From contig NZ_CP166679.1 in NCBI RefSeq assembly GCF_041320605.1, positions 2,280,001 to 2,344,000 of the forward strand: a DNA stretch of 64,000 bases, given 5' to 3'. Below, piece by piece: positions 1-8,988 of the stretch. Each line of letters starts with the position of its first letter. Position 1 is the first letter of the stretch. A program made the position numbers and the translations under genes. The notes under the pieces are model-generated. The model searched no databases. It was not told the origin of the DNA and saw only the letters and a list, made by a program, of their open reading frames with translations. The DNA is from Arenibacter antarcticus (GTDB lineage: Bacteria > Bacteroidota > Bacteroidia > Flavobacteriales > Flavobacteriaceae).

Positions 1-412
1 GAAATCTATCGGTCACGATTTCTGTTTTAGGAAAACATTTTTTAGCGATCAAATTCATATTTCCGGCCATATCGACAGTAACTTCTTTGACCATATTTCG
101 TCTTTCCACAGGGATTTTATCAAGTACATTGATGACGTCATCCGCTTTAGTTCCCTTGATAATGGCCACTATACAACCTTTCTTTCCGTTAGCTCCTTTA
201 TTGGTTAAAATCGTATAGAGTTCACCGTTGGACAAAGAGGTTTCATCCAAACTTAAATAGTAGCTTAAATTTTTTCCAAAGAGCAACCAATCTTGTGAAT
301 GTTTCTTTTGTGGCCAATCCTTGAAGTCGCTAAGATGGTTTTTGTAGTGATACTGTAGGGTTTTGCCATTAATTTTATAATAGTCGCCAAACCGTTTAGC
401 GCTTACGGCATG
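1..412 (-). CDS. Transposase catalytic part (ORF2), cut by window edge
   Basis: Catalytic half of an insertion-sequence transposase, reading leftward and running off the window. The minus-strand frame is open from about base 412 to base 1. It contains two blocks that look like the first two acidic residues of a DDE transposase: YYLSLDETS and, further on, VTVDMAGN. It carries on from the small ORF at 417-758 in a different frame. Its own frame has a TAA just upstream and no nearby ATG, so it needs a frameshift or slippage to be made. The pairing of a short N-terminal ORF with a DDE ORF resembles the ISAon1/ISL3-like elements common in Bacteroidota. The family name is from recognition, not alignment. 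Confidence 0.7.
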
Positions 413-416
413 GGTG

Positions 417-758
417 TCAAACGATACCTTTTAAAAAAGAGGCAAACTCGCTGGTTATCCGAGTGCCTTTAGCTATTAAATTCCAATCTCTTTTTATGAT
501 CTTTCCCGTATCCATAAGAGTCCAGCGCCTACGCTTTATATGGAGCAGTACCGATTTACCTCTTAAGGGGAAGTCCTCAACTGTTACCTCTGGCAGGAAG
601 CCTTTGGACTGGGCTATTTCTGATTGGTGCTCTTTGGGGAGCACGTTCTTTTCTTCTAAGTAAAAATGAATCTTACCTTCTGATGATTTATGGCCTACAA
701 TTTCAAAGTAATCCAATACGCCTTCTGGCAACAAATACCGCACTAATTCTATATCCAA
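417..758 (-). CDS. Transposase N-terminal region (ORF1), ISAon1-like
   Basis: A 113-residue protein beginning at a TTG (no ATG fits; an in-frame TAA lies just upstream). It has the look of the ISAon1-type transposase N-terminal region: an LLPEGVLDYFEIVG start, then FYLEEKN, a VEDFPLRGKSV segment, and a basic RRRW stretch, consistent with DNA binding at the element ends. The reading frame stops at 417-419, directly after the run T6-A4. Removing one A from that run joins it in frame to the downstream catalytic ORF, so the element may use slippage, or it may be broken by an indel. The terminal inverted repeat could not be placed. Confidence 0.65.
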   Translation of the reverse strand: MDIELVRYLLPEGVLDYFEIVGHKSSEGKIHFYLEEKNVLPKEHQSEIAQSKGFLPEVTVEDFPLRGKSVLLHIKRRRWTLMDTGKIIKRDWNLIAKGTRITSEFASFLKGIV

Positions 759-818
759 GATTTAATCTCTTTGTTGTCAAAGATAAAGATTCTCCCCAAG
801 TTTTACACTTGACTCGTG

Positions 819-877
819 ATCAGTTCCCGTGGCCCTTTGTGCTTCGCTTCGCTTGCACTCCGGGACGGTCAGTGATA
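819..877. repeat. Imperfect GC-rich inverted repeat
   Basis: A local GC-rich stretch in AT-rich surroundings between the insertion sequence and the DUF1080 gene. TCCCG at 825-829 can pair with CGGGA at 861-865, and GTGC at 839-842 with GCAC at 855-858, giving a stem around the loop TTCGCTTCGCTT. The outer flanks GATCAG and GTCAGTGA are also roughly complementary. It could be an end of the insertion sequence or a dispersed palindromic element; no second copy was seen in the window. Confidence 0.4.
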
Positions 878-883
878 TTTATT

Positions 884-907
884 CTATCTATCTATCTATC
901 TATCTAT
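884..907. repeat. Tetranucleotide repeat (CTAT)6
   Basis: Six exact tandem copies of CTAT, about 110 bases upstream of the start codon at 1016. Perfect tetranucleotide arrays of this length are prone to slipped-strand changes in copy number. The position, in the presumed promoter or leader of the DUF1080-sulfatase pair, means copy number could alter promoter spacing. Whether it varies cannot be told from one sequence. Confidence 0.9.
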
Positions 908-1015
908 GATTGGAAGCCTGTGACTCCGATTAATGTTTATATTTTAGTTCGAAACTACTCGTGCTCCTAATTTTTTAATATCTTGTATGTTGAATTTTTA
1001 TAATATCAACGGACC

Positions 1016-1669
1016 ATGAAAAACAAAGTACAATTTTTAATCATTTTAATAGCTTCCCTTGCCTTTTTGAATACCAGTATTGGACAGGAAAATATAAATA
1101 AGGATGGCTGGGTCTCTTTGTTTAACGGGAAGAATCTGGATGGATGGAAAGTTGGAGAAAATGCTGATACTTTTAGCATAGCGGATGCCGCCATTAAGGT
1201 CGCCGGTCCAAAAGCACATTTATTCTATGTGGGAGAGGTAGAAGGTCACCATTTTGAAAATTTCGAATTTAAGGCTTCCGTTATGACCAAACCCAATTCC
1301 AATTCAGGAATTTATATCCATACCCGTTATCAGGAGGCTAGTTGGCCCATACACGGTTATGAGGTACAGGTGAACAACTCTCAAAGTGATTGGAAACGCA
1401 CCGGGAGCTTATATGATATTGTCAATGTAATGGAGACCTACGTGGGTGATAATGAATGGTATACGGAATATATAAAAGTAGAGGGCAAAAGGGTTATTAT
1501 AAAGATCAACGACATAGTAGTAGTTGATTACACCGAACCGGAAAATCCTAAACGCGATGCAGGGGATCGACAACATAGAGTTCTTAAAGGGGGAACCTTT
1601 GCATTACAGGGCCACGATGCAAATAGTATTATATATTTTAAGGATATCATGGTAAGGCCATTGCCTTAA
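1016..1669 (+). CDS. DUF1080 (3-keto-disaccharide hydrolase-like) secreted protein
   Basis: 217 residues. An N-terminal hydrophobic signal peptide (about residues 5-23, ending SIGQ) sends it to the periplasm or cell surface. The rest is one DUF1080/PF06439 beta-sandwich, recognised from WVSLFNGKNLDGWKV at the start, the NSGIYIHTRY block in the middle, YEVQVNN, and the C-terminal FALQGHDANSIIYFKDIMVRPL. Family members are glycan-active and several hydrolyse or eliminate 3-keto-glycosides. It sits 33 bases upstream of a sulfatase gene on the same strand, so the two are probably cotranscribed as part of sulfated-glycan locus 1. The exact substrate cannot be read from the sequence. Confidence 0.85.
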   Translation: MKNKVQFLIILIASLAFLNTSIGQENINKDGWVSLFNGKNLDGWKVGENADTFSIADAAIKVAGPKAHLFYVGEVEGHHFENFEFKASVMTKPNSNSGIYIHTRYQEASWPIHGYEVQVNNSQSDWKRTGSLYDIVNVMETYVGDNEWYTEYIKVEGKRVIIKINDIVVVDYTEPENPKRDAGDRQHRVLKGGTFALQGHDANSIIYFKDIMVRPLP

Positions 1670-1702
1670 TTTATACTATTTTTTTTCCCAATTTCTATAT
1701 TT

Positions 1703-3289
1703 ATGAAGATTATTAATGTTCTTACCAGTGTACTACTTGTTGGTGCAATATACAGTTGTGCCAAAAAATCTCAATTAGCCCCCAAAAGGCCTAATGTAGT
1801 TTTTATTTTGGTAGATGACTTGGGACTGATGGACTTGGGAATTACTGGGAGTGACTTTTATGAAACTCCTAATATTGATAAATTGGCTCGTGAAGGGATG
1901 ATTTTCACCCAAGGCTATGCCGCCAGTCGTGTATGTAGTCCATCTAGAGCCAGTATAATGACCGGTAAGTTTACCGCCAGACACGGAATTACGGATTGGA
2001 TAGGTGCACCATCAGGGGAAAATTGGCGAAAATTAAACAGGTTTGATAAAGTACTCCCGGCAGAATATGTTCATTCCCTTCCAAAGGAAGATCAAACTTT
2101 GGCGGAAGCTATGAAGGAAAATGGATACAAGACCTTCTTTGCCGGAAAATGGCATTTGGGAGATGAGGGGTCTTATCCAGAAGACCATGGTTTTGATAGC
2201 AATAAGGGAGGATGGGACAAAGGTAGCCCCATTGGCGGTTTTTATTCTCCATGGACTAACCCAAGCTTGCCCAATAAGGAAAAAGGAGAAAACCTCTCCA
2301 TGAGATTGGCTAAGGAGACATCTGAATTTATCGAGAAAAATAGGGATACTGCCTTTTTTGCTTTTCTTTCGTTTTATGCGGTACACGGTCCCATTCAAAC
2401 TACAAATGAAAAATGGAGAAAATATAGAAATAAAGCCCAATTACAAGGTGTCGATGCAAAAGGGTATCAAATGGAAGATGTTTTGCCAATCCGTATCGTA
2501 CAGGATAATCCAATTTATGCAGGTCTTGTAGAAAGTATGGACGATGCCGTAGGGGAAGTATTGGAAGCCTTGCGTATTTCTGGATTGGAGGATAATACTA
2601 TAGTTATTTTTACTTCTGATAATGGTGGGGTGGCCTCTGGGGACAATTTTTCAACTAGTAATCTGCCTTTGCGTGGCGGAAAGGGGTATCAATTTGAAGG
2701 GGGACTACGTGAACCTTATTTTATAAAAGTGCCCTGGTTAAAAAATGGAGGTTGGGAAAACGACTTTCCTGTTATTGGGACCGATTTTTATCCTACTATT
2801 TTAGACTTAGCCAATATCGATTTAAAACCCGGACAACATGTAGATGGAATAAGTCTTAAGCCCTTGTTGGAGGGAAAGGGGTTAACGATAGAAAGGCCTT
2901 TGTATTGGCACTATCCGCATTATGGAAATCAAGGTGGTCAACCCTCCTCCATAATTCGAAAAGGAGATTGGAAATTAATTCATTATTGGGAAGATGGCAG
3001 GGAGGAGCTTTACCATTTGCCTTCTGATAGTGCAGAACAGATCAATGTAGTTAAGAATAATGAGGAGCTTGCAACAGCTCTCAGCACCCAACTAACAGAA
3101 TGGCTTCAGGAGGTAGGGGCTAAGATTCCTGAATTGGATCCGGAATACGATTCAAATTTGGCTCAGAAAAGAAAAGAGCGTATAATTAACGAAATGTTAC
3201 CGCGATTAGAAAAAGAACGCCTACAGTATCTTTCCAATGATTTTCAGCCCAATCCCGACTGGTGGGGGAGTAAAGTGACGGCGGATTAG
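1703..3289 (+). CDS. Sulfatase lipoprotein (S1-type formylglycine sulfatase)
   Basis: 528 residues; hydrolyses sulfate esters, probably on a marine polysaccharide. A lipoprotein signal with Cys19 (AIYSC) suggests membrane anchoring. The sulfatase core shows the metal-binding pair D38-D39 in ILVDDLG and the signature VCSPSRASIMTG, in which C78 would be converted to formylglycine. GKWHLG (around residue 149) and the later TSDNGG metal-site block are also present. The C-terminal part contains WKLIHYWEDGREELYHL, the usual sulfatase subdomain. It follows the DUF1080 gene by 33 bases and converges with the sigma-factor gene at 3345. The S1 subfamily and the sulfated sugar are not assigned. Confidence 0.93.
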   Translation: MKIINVLTSVLLVGAIYSCAKKSQLAPKRPNVVFILVDDLGLMDLGITGSDFYETPNIDKLAREGMIFTQGYAASRVCSPSRASIMTGKFTARHGITDWIGAPSGENWRKLNRFDKVLPAEYVHSLPKEDQTLAEAMKENGYKTFFAGKWHLGDEGSYPEDHGFDSNKGGWDKGSPIGGFYSPWTNPSLPNKEKGENLSMRLAKETSEFIEKNRDTAFFAFLSFYAVHGPIQTTNEKWRKYRNKAQLQGVDAKGYQMEDVLPIRIVQDNPIYAGLVESMDDAVGEVLEALRISGLEDNTIVIFTSDNGGVASGDNFSTSNLPLRGGKGYQFEGGLREPYFIKVPWLKNGGWENDFPVIGTDFYPTILDLANIDLKPGQHVDGISLKPLLEGKGLTIERPLYWHYPHYGNQGGQPSSIIRKGDWKLIHYWEDGREELYHLPSDSAEQINVVKNNEELATALSTQLTEWLQEVGAKIPELDPEYDSNLAQKRKERIINEMLPRLEKERLQYLSNDFQPNPDWWGSKVTAD

Positions 3290-3344
3290 GAATTTAGACT
3301 AAAACGGTCTAGAATTACTGTGATAAAGGGGGGTGAAAATAACT

Positions 3345-3899
3345 CTAATGTCCTATGCTTAGTGAAATTAGTGTTACCCAAAAGATTATGCTTAATAAAT
3401 TATCTGTGGTCCCCGCTCTGAGAAAGGCATATGCTCTTTTCATTTGTGTTTTAACAGTATTGATCGAGATTCCATTCATTTCTGCTATTTCAGCATAACT
3501 TTGTCCATTAATGATGGCTGAAATGAAAATTTGTTTTCGACTTTCAGGAAGCTGATTGAGCAGTGCTTGAATTTTTCTACTTGCGTTGGAAGATTCCAAA
3601 ACATTGAGCTCCTCATATTCAGGTATCTGAAAATTTTCAAACAATGCTTTTTCTTTTTTTTCTTTTTCCAACCAAAGCAAACTCAAGTTTTTTACGGCCC
3701 TAATCGCATATGCTTTAAACGAAGTTGTTATTGAAATAGAGTCCTTCCGTTGCCAATATGAGATAAAAAAATCTTGGACATTATCTTTGGCGGCATCTTT
3801 ATCCTTAACTATGCCGAATGAAATAAGACACAGCATAGGATAGTACTCTTTAAAGAGTTCCTTCAATTCCCGTTGGTTTATTTTAGGTTGTAACGGCAT
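3345..3899 (-). CDS. ECF-type RNA polymerase sigma factor (locus 1)
   Basis: 184 residues with the two-domain ECF layout. Region 2 lies at about residues 12-80 (LKELFKEYYPMLCLISFGIVKDKDAAKDNVQDFFISYW). Region 4 with a helix-turn-helix lies at about 115-160 (QLPESRKQIFISAIINGQSYAEIAEMNGISINTVKTQMKRA). A hydrophobic C-terminal tail (LLSIIFWVTLISLSI) is seen in many Bacteroidota sigma factors of this kind. It starts at an ATG and is divergent from the FecR gene at 4078, with 178 bases between. The expected role is to transcribe the susCD operon when FecR releases it in response to SusC. Confidence 0.9.
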   Translation of the reverse strand: MPLQPKINQRELKELFKEYYPMLCLISFGIVKDKDAAKDNVQDFFISYWQRKDSISITTSFKAYAIRAVKNLSLLWLEKEKKEKALFENFQIPEYEELNVLESSNASRKIQALLNQLPESRKQIFISAIINGQSYAEIAEMNGISINTVKTQMKRAYAFLRAGTTDNLLSIIFWVTLISLSIGH

Positions 3900-4077
3900 T
3901 TATTTCCAATTTTCCACGCCCTTAATTAGGGTTGGTCAATTGTGCTATTGGTTGATTTGTAGCTTCAATTATAGTTATTTAATTTCAATTGACAATAAAA
4001 TTTATCAGATTCTTAAATAAAGTTAAATTTTGTCACCCTATTTTTATTTTTATTCAACTTATAATAAAGAGCCTCAA

Positions 4078-5217
4078 ATGTCAAGTATGGAAAATTTAAA
4101 ATTTGTCTTAAAAAACATCCTAGATTCTGGGACATTGGATAGTGATATACTTGAAGGTTTAACCGAAAGTGAAAGAGAAATTGTGGATACCATTTATCGC
4201 GAAAATTTGGTTTCAGAAGCTTTGGTGGTTTTGGAGGAATTAAATACAGATGAGGAATGGGATAAACTTATTAGAAAAATAACAGTTACTAAAAAGCTGA
4301 TAGTTCCCTTTTGGACAACAATTTTAAAGTATGCAGCAATTTTTGTTGGATTAATAGCATTTAGTTATACAGTCTATCAACTGAGAAATTCTGAAATAGG
4401 AGTTCCCATTTCAGAAACTGCTATTAAATTAAAAATGGATGGTGAAAAAGTTAAGGTAATCCAAGAGGGGGGAGGACAAGAAATTATTTCCATTGCAGGC
4501 AAAGTGTTGGGTGTGCAAAAGGGAAATAAAATAAGTTATAAGGGAGATTCTGATATTAGTGAGCTGGTATACAATGAGTTGGAAATCCCTTTTGGGAAAG
4601 TGTTTGATGTTGAATTGTCTGATGGCACTTTGGTTCATCTCAACTCAGGAACGAAGATGAGATACCCCGTCAAATTTTTGAATACTGGAAAAAGAGAAGT
4701 TTTTATTGAGGGAGAGGCGTATTTCATAGTAGCGAAGGATATGGATCGGCCTTTTATCGTACATGCAGAGCGTGTGGAGATCGAGGTGCTTGGAACCATA
4801 TTTAATATTTCTTCCTATAATGAAGATGAGGAAATTAATACGGTGCTGGTTGAAGGTTCCGTAAAAATGAGCAATACTTTCAATCCAAATGACAACGTAA
4901 TGTTGAAACCTGGTGCAAAAGGTTCTTGGAATAAAGCGGGTTATAGTATAGCTGTAGAGGAAGTAGATGTTGAGAACTACACTAGTTGGATTACCGGAGA
5001 ACTTATATTTCGTAATGCTTCATTTTCCGATATGACTAAAAAGTTAGAGCGAAAGTACAATGTGTCCATCCAAAATAACAACCTTCGACTAAGTGAAATT
5101 AAATTGAACGCCTGGTTTAGTACGGATATTGAGCGAATAGATGACGTATTGAAATCAATTAGTGAAATTTATCCTTTTAATTACAAAATAACCGACCGAA
5201 ATATAGTGATCGACTAA
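4078..5217 (+). CDS. FecR-family anti-sigma factor (locus 1)
   Basis: About 379 residues from the ATG at 4078. An in-frame TTG at 4030 would add 16 residues that look non-conserved, so the ATG is preferred. The cytoplasmic N-terminal part should bind the sigma factor. A single transmembrane helix follows at about residues 83-102 (KYAAIFVGLIAFSYTVY). The periplasmic FecR domain contains VPFGKVFDVELSDGTLVHLNSGTKMRYP and FIEGEAYFIVAKD, and a C-terminal STN-like segment (LIFRNASFSDMTKKLERKYNVSI) should meet the SusC signalling domain. It lies 148 bases upstream of susC on the same strand and is divergent from the sigma-factor gene. Confidence 0.92.
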   Translation: MSSMENLKFVLKNILDSGTLDSDILEGLTESEREIVDTIYRENLVSEALVVLEELNTDEEWDKLIRKITVTKKLIVPFWTTILKYAAIFVGLIAFSYTVYQLRNSEIGVPISETAIKLKMDGEKVKVIQEGGGQEIISIAGKVLGVQKGNKISYKGDSDISELVYNELEIPFGKVFDVELSDGTLVHLNSGTKMRYPVKFLNTGKREVFIEGEAYFIVAKDMDRPFIVHAERVEIEVLGTIFNISSYNEDEEINTVLVEGSVKMSNTFNPNDNVMLKPGAKGSWNKAGYSIAVEEVDVENYTSWITGELIFRNASFSDMTKKLERKYNVSIQNNNLRLSEIKLNAWFSTDIERIDDVLKSISEIYPFNYKITDRNIVID

Positions 5218-5280
5218 TATTAGCTTAATTAAAAAACCAACTGCCTATGTAATAAACCTGTTAATAATGGTGTATAAAAA

Positions 5281-5310
5281 ATCGGGAAATGCTTGAGACC
5301 ATTCCCCGAT
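5281..5310 (+). promoter_or_regulatory. Leader hairpin upstream of susC (copy 1)
   Basis: ATCGGGAAATG at 5281-5291 and CATTCCCCGAT at 5300-5310 form an 11-base stem with one A.C mismatch and an 8-base loop. It ends 55 bases before the susC start codon. Near-identical stems lie in the same place before the susC genes at 40893 and 56291. A run of A precedes it, so on the opposite strand the hairpin is followed by T6, as in a terminator for antisense transcription. The role is not known: RNA structure, operator or antisense terminator are all possible. Confidence 0.7.
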
Positions 5311-5365
5311 CTAAGAATTGTGAATTAAATAATGTTATCATTAATCATTTAATCATTACAAAATT

Positions 5366-8300
5366 ATGAAAAAATATTTCATTGTGTGTTTGCCATATTG
5401 GCAAATTCCTAAAATGGACTTGAAAATGAAATTAACAACACTTTTACTTATAGTTTCGTTGTTTAAAATCCAGGCAAATTCCTACTCTCAGACAACTAAA
5501 ATAAATTTAGATGCGGATAATCTTACTATCGCGCAGATCTTTGAGGAGATCGAAAATGTGTCTGAGTTTAGATTTTTATATGAGAGTAATCAAATTAATC
5601 TTAATAGAAAAGTAACCGTTCACCTTAAGAATAAAAAAATAACGGAAGTGCTTTATTTGCTTTTTTACGGCACGAATACGGACTATAAGGTTCTAAATAG
5701 ACAAGTAATCCTTACCCAAAATAAAATAGAAAAACCGAGGATGGGTCCGCTGAATAAAGTGAAAAATGAAGGAATGGGTGTTCTTCAAAGAGAAATTTCG
5801 GGTTTAGTAGTGGATAGAAATGGAGATCCTTTGCCTGGGGCTAACATCCTAGAAAAGGGAACCACTAATGGAACACAATCCGATTTTGATGGTAATTTTT
5901 CCTTAAGAATCAGTAATGAAAATGTCTCTTTAATTGTTTCTTATGTTGGTTTTGCCACCAAGGAAGTTGCAGTTGGCCAACAGAATAGTCTAATTATTTC
6001 GCTTGACGAAAGTACGGCAGGATTAGATGAAGTGGTTATAACAGCGCTTGGAATATCAAGAGAAAAAAAATCATTAGGATATTCCATTTCAGAGGTTGAT
6101 GGGGATGCTGTAAATTTAACACCCCAAGAGAATGTCCTTAATTCACTAGCGGGAAAAGTTACGGGAGTGAGTATATCTCAAATGGATGGTTTGGCCGGAT
6201 CGTCGGTAAATATGATCATTAGGGGGGCTACATCGCTTAGTAGTGATAATCAACCTCTATTTGTAGTTGACGGTGTTCCAATTGTAAATAGTCTTAATAA
6301 TTTTTATGAGGGAGCAGATATGGGAAATGCCATATCTGATTTGGATCCCAGTAATATTGCCAATGTTTCAGTTCTAAAAGGGCCAAGTGCTGCAGCTTTA
6401 TACGGTTCAAGAGCTGGAAACGGAGTTGTATTGATCACCACACGTACAGGAGGAGGTTCAAAAAAAGGTATTGGAGTTAATATAAGTTCTGCCATAACCT
6501 TTGATCATCCTTATAAATATATAAATTACCAAACAAAATTTGGTCCAGGAAAGGCTGGAGTTCACATGTTCGAAGAGGATGATAATGAAAGTTGGGGTCC
6601 TAGATTGGACGCTGGTGAAGAATGGGTGCAATGGAATACCAATGGACAAAAGGCTCCTTTAGTTTCGTATAACAATAGATTAACTGATTTCTTTCAAACA
6701 GGAATTACCTATACCAACAATGTGTCCGTGGGTGGGAATTATGATCTAGGCGATTTTAGAATTTCAGTAGGGGATATGAACAATACGGGCATTGTTCCCA
6801 ATACGGATTTACAGCGGCAATCCTTTAACCTAAATGGTACTTATAAAGTTTCTCCCAAATTCAGAGTCCAAGGGAATATTGGTGTGTCCGAATCAAGTTC
6901 AGATAATAGGCCAGTGGTAGATGGTGGCCGTAATACAGTGGTGAGAAGTGTTTATGAAATGTCTGCTCATGTCAATATCAATGATCTTAAAGATTATTGG
7001 GAACCTGGTTTAGAAGGAGTTTCACAGGTGAAATACAAAAACAAACAGAATAACCCTTGGTTTCTTGTGCATGAAAATACCATTTCATTTTTAAGGGATA
7101 GAACGGTGGCGAAGTTTCAATTTGATTGGGATATTATGGAAGATTTAACCCTAACAGGTAGGTATTCCAGAGATAGTTATACGGAAGGTAGGCAGTCTAA
7201 AAAAGGTTTTAGTACCTATGGGCAATTAGATGGCGGTTATAATGTGGAATCGTTGTACCGAAAGGAATCAAATTTTGATCTTATCCTGGCGTATAACAAA
7301 AAGATTAATAAGTCATGGGATATTAACTCCTTAATTGGTGTCAGTGATTTAAATATATATGGAAACTCATTAGGTACTTTGGCAGATGCCTTGGTAGTCC
7401 CAGATTTATTTACTATTTCCAATGCTGTACCAGGGACGGTTAGGTACAACAGTGAATACAATGAAAAGACAATTAAGGGAGTCTATGGTATGATTTCAGT
7501 GGGCTATGAGAATATGTTGTTTTTGGACGTTACCGGTAGAAATGATTGGTCCAGCACCTTGCCGGCAGAAAATAATTCCTATTTCTATCCGTCAGCTTCG
7601 CTAAGCCTCTTAATGTCCAATATATTCAACATGCCTTCCTGGATTCCTTATGCAAAGCTTAGAGCAGGATGGGCCAAGGTGGGAAACGATATAGCCCCTT
7701 ATCAATTGCAACAATATTTTTCTACTGCTGCAGATTGGGGAGATGCAAAACGGATGTATCAAGATGGTATACTTCGCAACAACCGTTTAAAACCTGAAAT
7801 TGCTACCTCCAAGGAAATAGGATTCGATATAAAGCTATTGGATTATAGATTGGGATTGGAAGCCACTTATTATGAGGTTGAGAATAAAAACCAAGTGCTT
7901 AATATCTCCGTACCTGTGGAATCTGGTGCAACCAATAAATTAATTAATGCTGGGCTAATTTCCAGTAGGGGTTGGGAGATTGGATTAAATTCAACTCCAA
8001 TTATTGCCGGAGATTTTAAAATGGATTTAGGTATAAATGTTTCCAGAAATAGGACCAAGATAGAAGAGCTTTCGGATGGAATGGAATTCTTCAATTTTGG
8101 GGAAGAGGGAGATGCTATTGTCAGAACTTATGTGGGGGAAACCATTGGAGATATCTATGCTAGACCAGTATTAACGGTAAAGGATGAAAATTCGCCGTAT
8201 TTTGGATATCCAATAATTTCCAATGGAGGTTTATTACAAAAGGACAATAACCCAGAGAACTTAAAGAAGATCGGTAATTTCAATAACGACTTTACTATGG

Positions 8301-8977
8301 GATTTCAGCCCAAATTCTCCTATAAATCACTTTCCTTATCGGCCAATATTGATTGGCGACAAGGGGGGGAATTCTTTTCAGGATCTATGCGGTTCTTTAG
8401 AAACAATGGACAACTGGAAAATACCCTTTCTGGTACACCCTATGACCCCAATAGTGATATTGTAGAACAGATTAAAGCTAACCCAGACGCCTATTTTGGG
8501 TATTGGGTAGGTGGCAGAACGGAAGAACTAGGAGGTTTTGATTGGGGCAACCCATCATTAGGTAGGGAAAATGATGCCAGTTTCCATCCTGGGGTTCGTG
8601 AGGTAGTGGTTGGCGGAAACAAGGAGTTTGTAGAAAATCTTGGAGGACCAGGGACGATTTGGAAAACTCCGTTTGACGCCAATAAAAATTCAGCAAGAGA
8701 ATTTGCGGAACATAATATATACAGTGCTACTTATGTGAAATTACGTGAATTGGCATTGACTTATGACATTCCAAAGACCTTGATCCAGAAAACGGGGCTT
8801 CAGAAAGTCTCAGTTTCCCTAGTTGCTAAAAATTTATTTGAATGGACTGAGGCAGGTATCAATTTTGACCCGGAAAGGGCCTTTAAGGGAGGTGACAATT
8901 GGGTGCAGGGAATTGAATATTATAATACCCTGCCATGGGTAGCCTCTTATGGTTTTAAATTAAATATTGATTTGTAA
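5366..8977 (+). CDS. SusC/RagA TonB-linked outer-membrane transporter (locus 1)
   Basis: 1203 residues; an outer-membrane porin-like transporter that imports oligosaccharides under a SusD lid. A long basic N-terminus (with KMDLKMK) precedes the signal helix, which ends near residue 41 (ANSYSQ). Next come an STN signalling domain (about 45-117), a carboxypeptidase-regulatory-like domain (about 143-215, REISGLVVDRNGDPLPGANILEKGTTNG), the DEVVITALG linker, a plug domain (about 235-365, with VLKGPSAAALYGSRAGNGVVLITT) and a 22-strand-type barrel to the C-terminus. The STN domain implies signalling to the FecR protein upstream. The susD gene starts 11 bases downstream. Confidence 0.95.
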   Translation: MKKYFIVCLPYWQIPKMDLKMKLTTLLLIVSLFKIQANSYSQTTKINLDADNLTIAQIFEEIENVSEFRFLYESNQINLNRKVTVHLKNKKITEVLYLLFYGTNTDYKVLNRQVILTQNKIEKPRMGPLNKVKNEGMGVLQREISGLVVDRNGDPLPGANILEKGTTNGTQSDFDGNFSLRISNENVSLIVSYVGFATKEVAVGQQNSLIISLDESTAGLDEVVITALGISREKKSLGYSISEVDGDAVNLTPQENVLNSLAGKVTGVSISQMDGLAGSSVNMIIRGATSLSSDNQPLFVVDGVPIVNSLNNFYEGADMGNAISDLDPSNIANVSVLKGPSAAALYGSRAGNGVVLITTRTGGGSKKGIGVNISSAITFDHPYKYINYQTKFGPGKAGVHMFEEDDNESWGPRLDAGEEWVQWNTNGQKAPLVSYNNRLTDFFQTGITYTNNVSVGGNYDLGDFRISVGDMNNTGIVPNTDLQRQSFNLNGTYKVSPKFRVQGNIGVSESSSDNRPVVDGGRNTVVRSVYEMSAHVNINDLKDYWEPGLEGVSQVKYKNKQNNPWFLVHENTISFLRDRTVAKFQFDWDIMEDLTLTGRYSRDSYTEGRQSKKGFSTYGQLDGGYNVESLYRKESNFDLILAYNKKINKSWDINSLIGVSDLNIYGNSLGTLADALVVPDLFTISNAVPGTVRYNSEYNEKTIKGVYGMISVGYENMLFLDVTGRNDWSSTLPAENNSYFYPSASLSLLMSNIFNMPSWIPYAKLRAGWAKVGNDIAPYQLQQYFSTAADWGDAKRMYQDGILRNNRLKPEIATSKEIGFDIKLLDYRLGLEATYYEVENKNQVLNISVPVESGATNKLINAGLISSRGWEIGLNSTPIIAGDFKMDLGINVSRNRTKIEELSDGMEFFNFGEEGDAIVRTYVGETIGDIYARPVLTVKDENSPYFGYPIISNGGLLQKDNNPENLKKIGNFNNDFTMGFQPKFSYKSLSLSANIDWRQGGEFFSGSMRFFRNNGQLENTLSGTPYDPNSDIVEQIKANPDAYFGYWVGGRTEELGGFDWGNPSLGRENDASFHPGVREVVVGGNKEFVENLGGPGTIWKTPFDANKNSAREFAEHNIYSATYVKLRELALTYDIPKTLIQKTGLQKVSVSLVAKNLFEWTEAGINFDPERAFKGGDNWVQGIEYYNTLPWVASYGFKLNIDL

Positions 8978-8988
8978 ATATAAAACAG

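Noticed and set aside
3295-3311. TAGAC/GTCTA hairpin between the converging sulfatase and sigma-factor genes
   Set aside because: The stem is only 5 bases and no T-run follows, so it is too weak to call a terminator.
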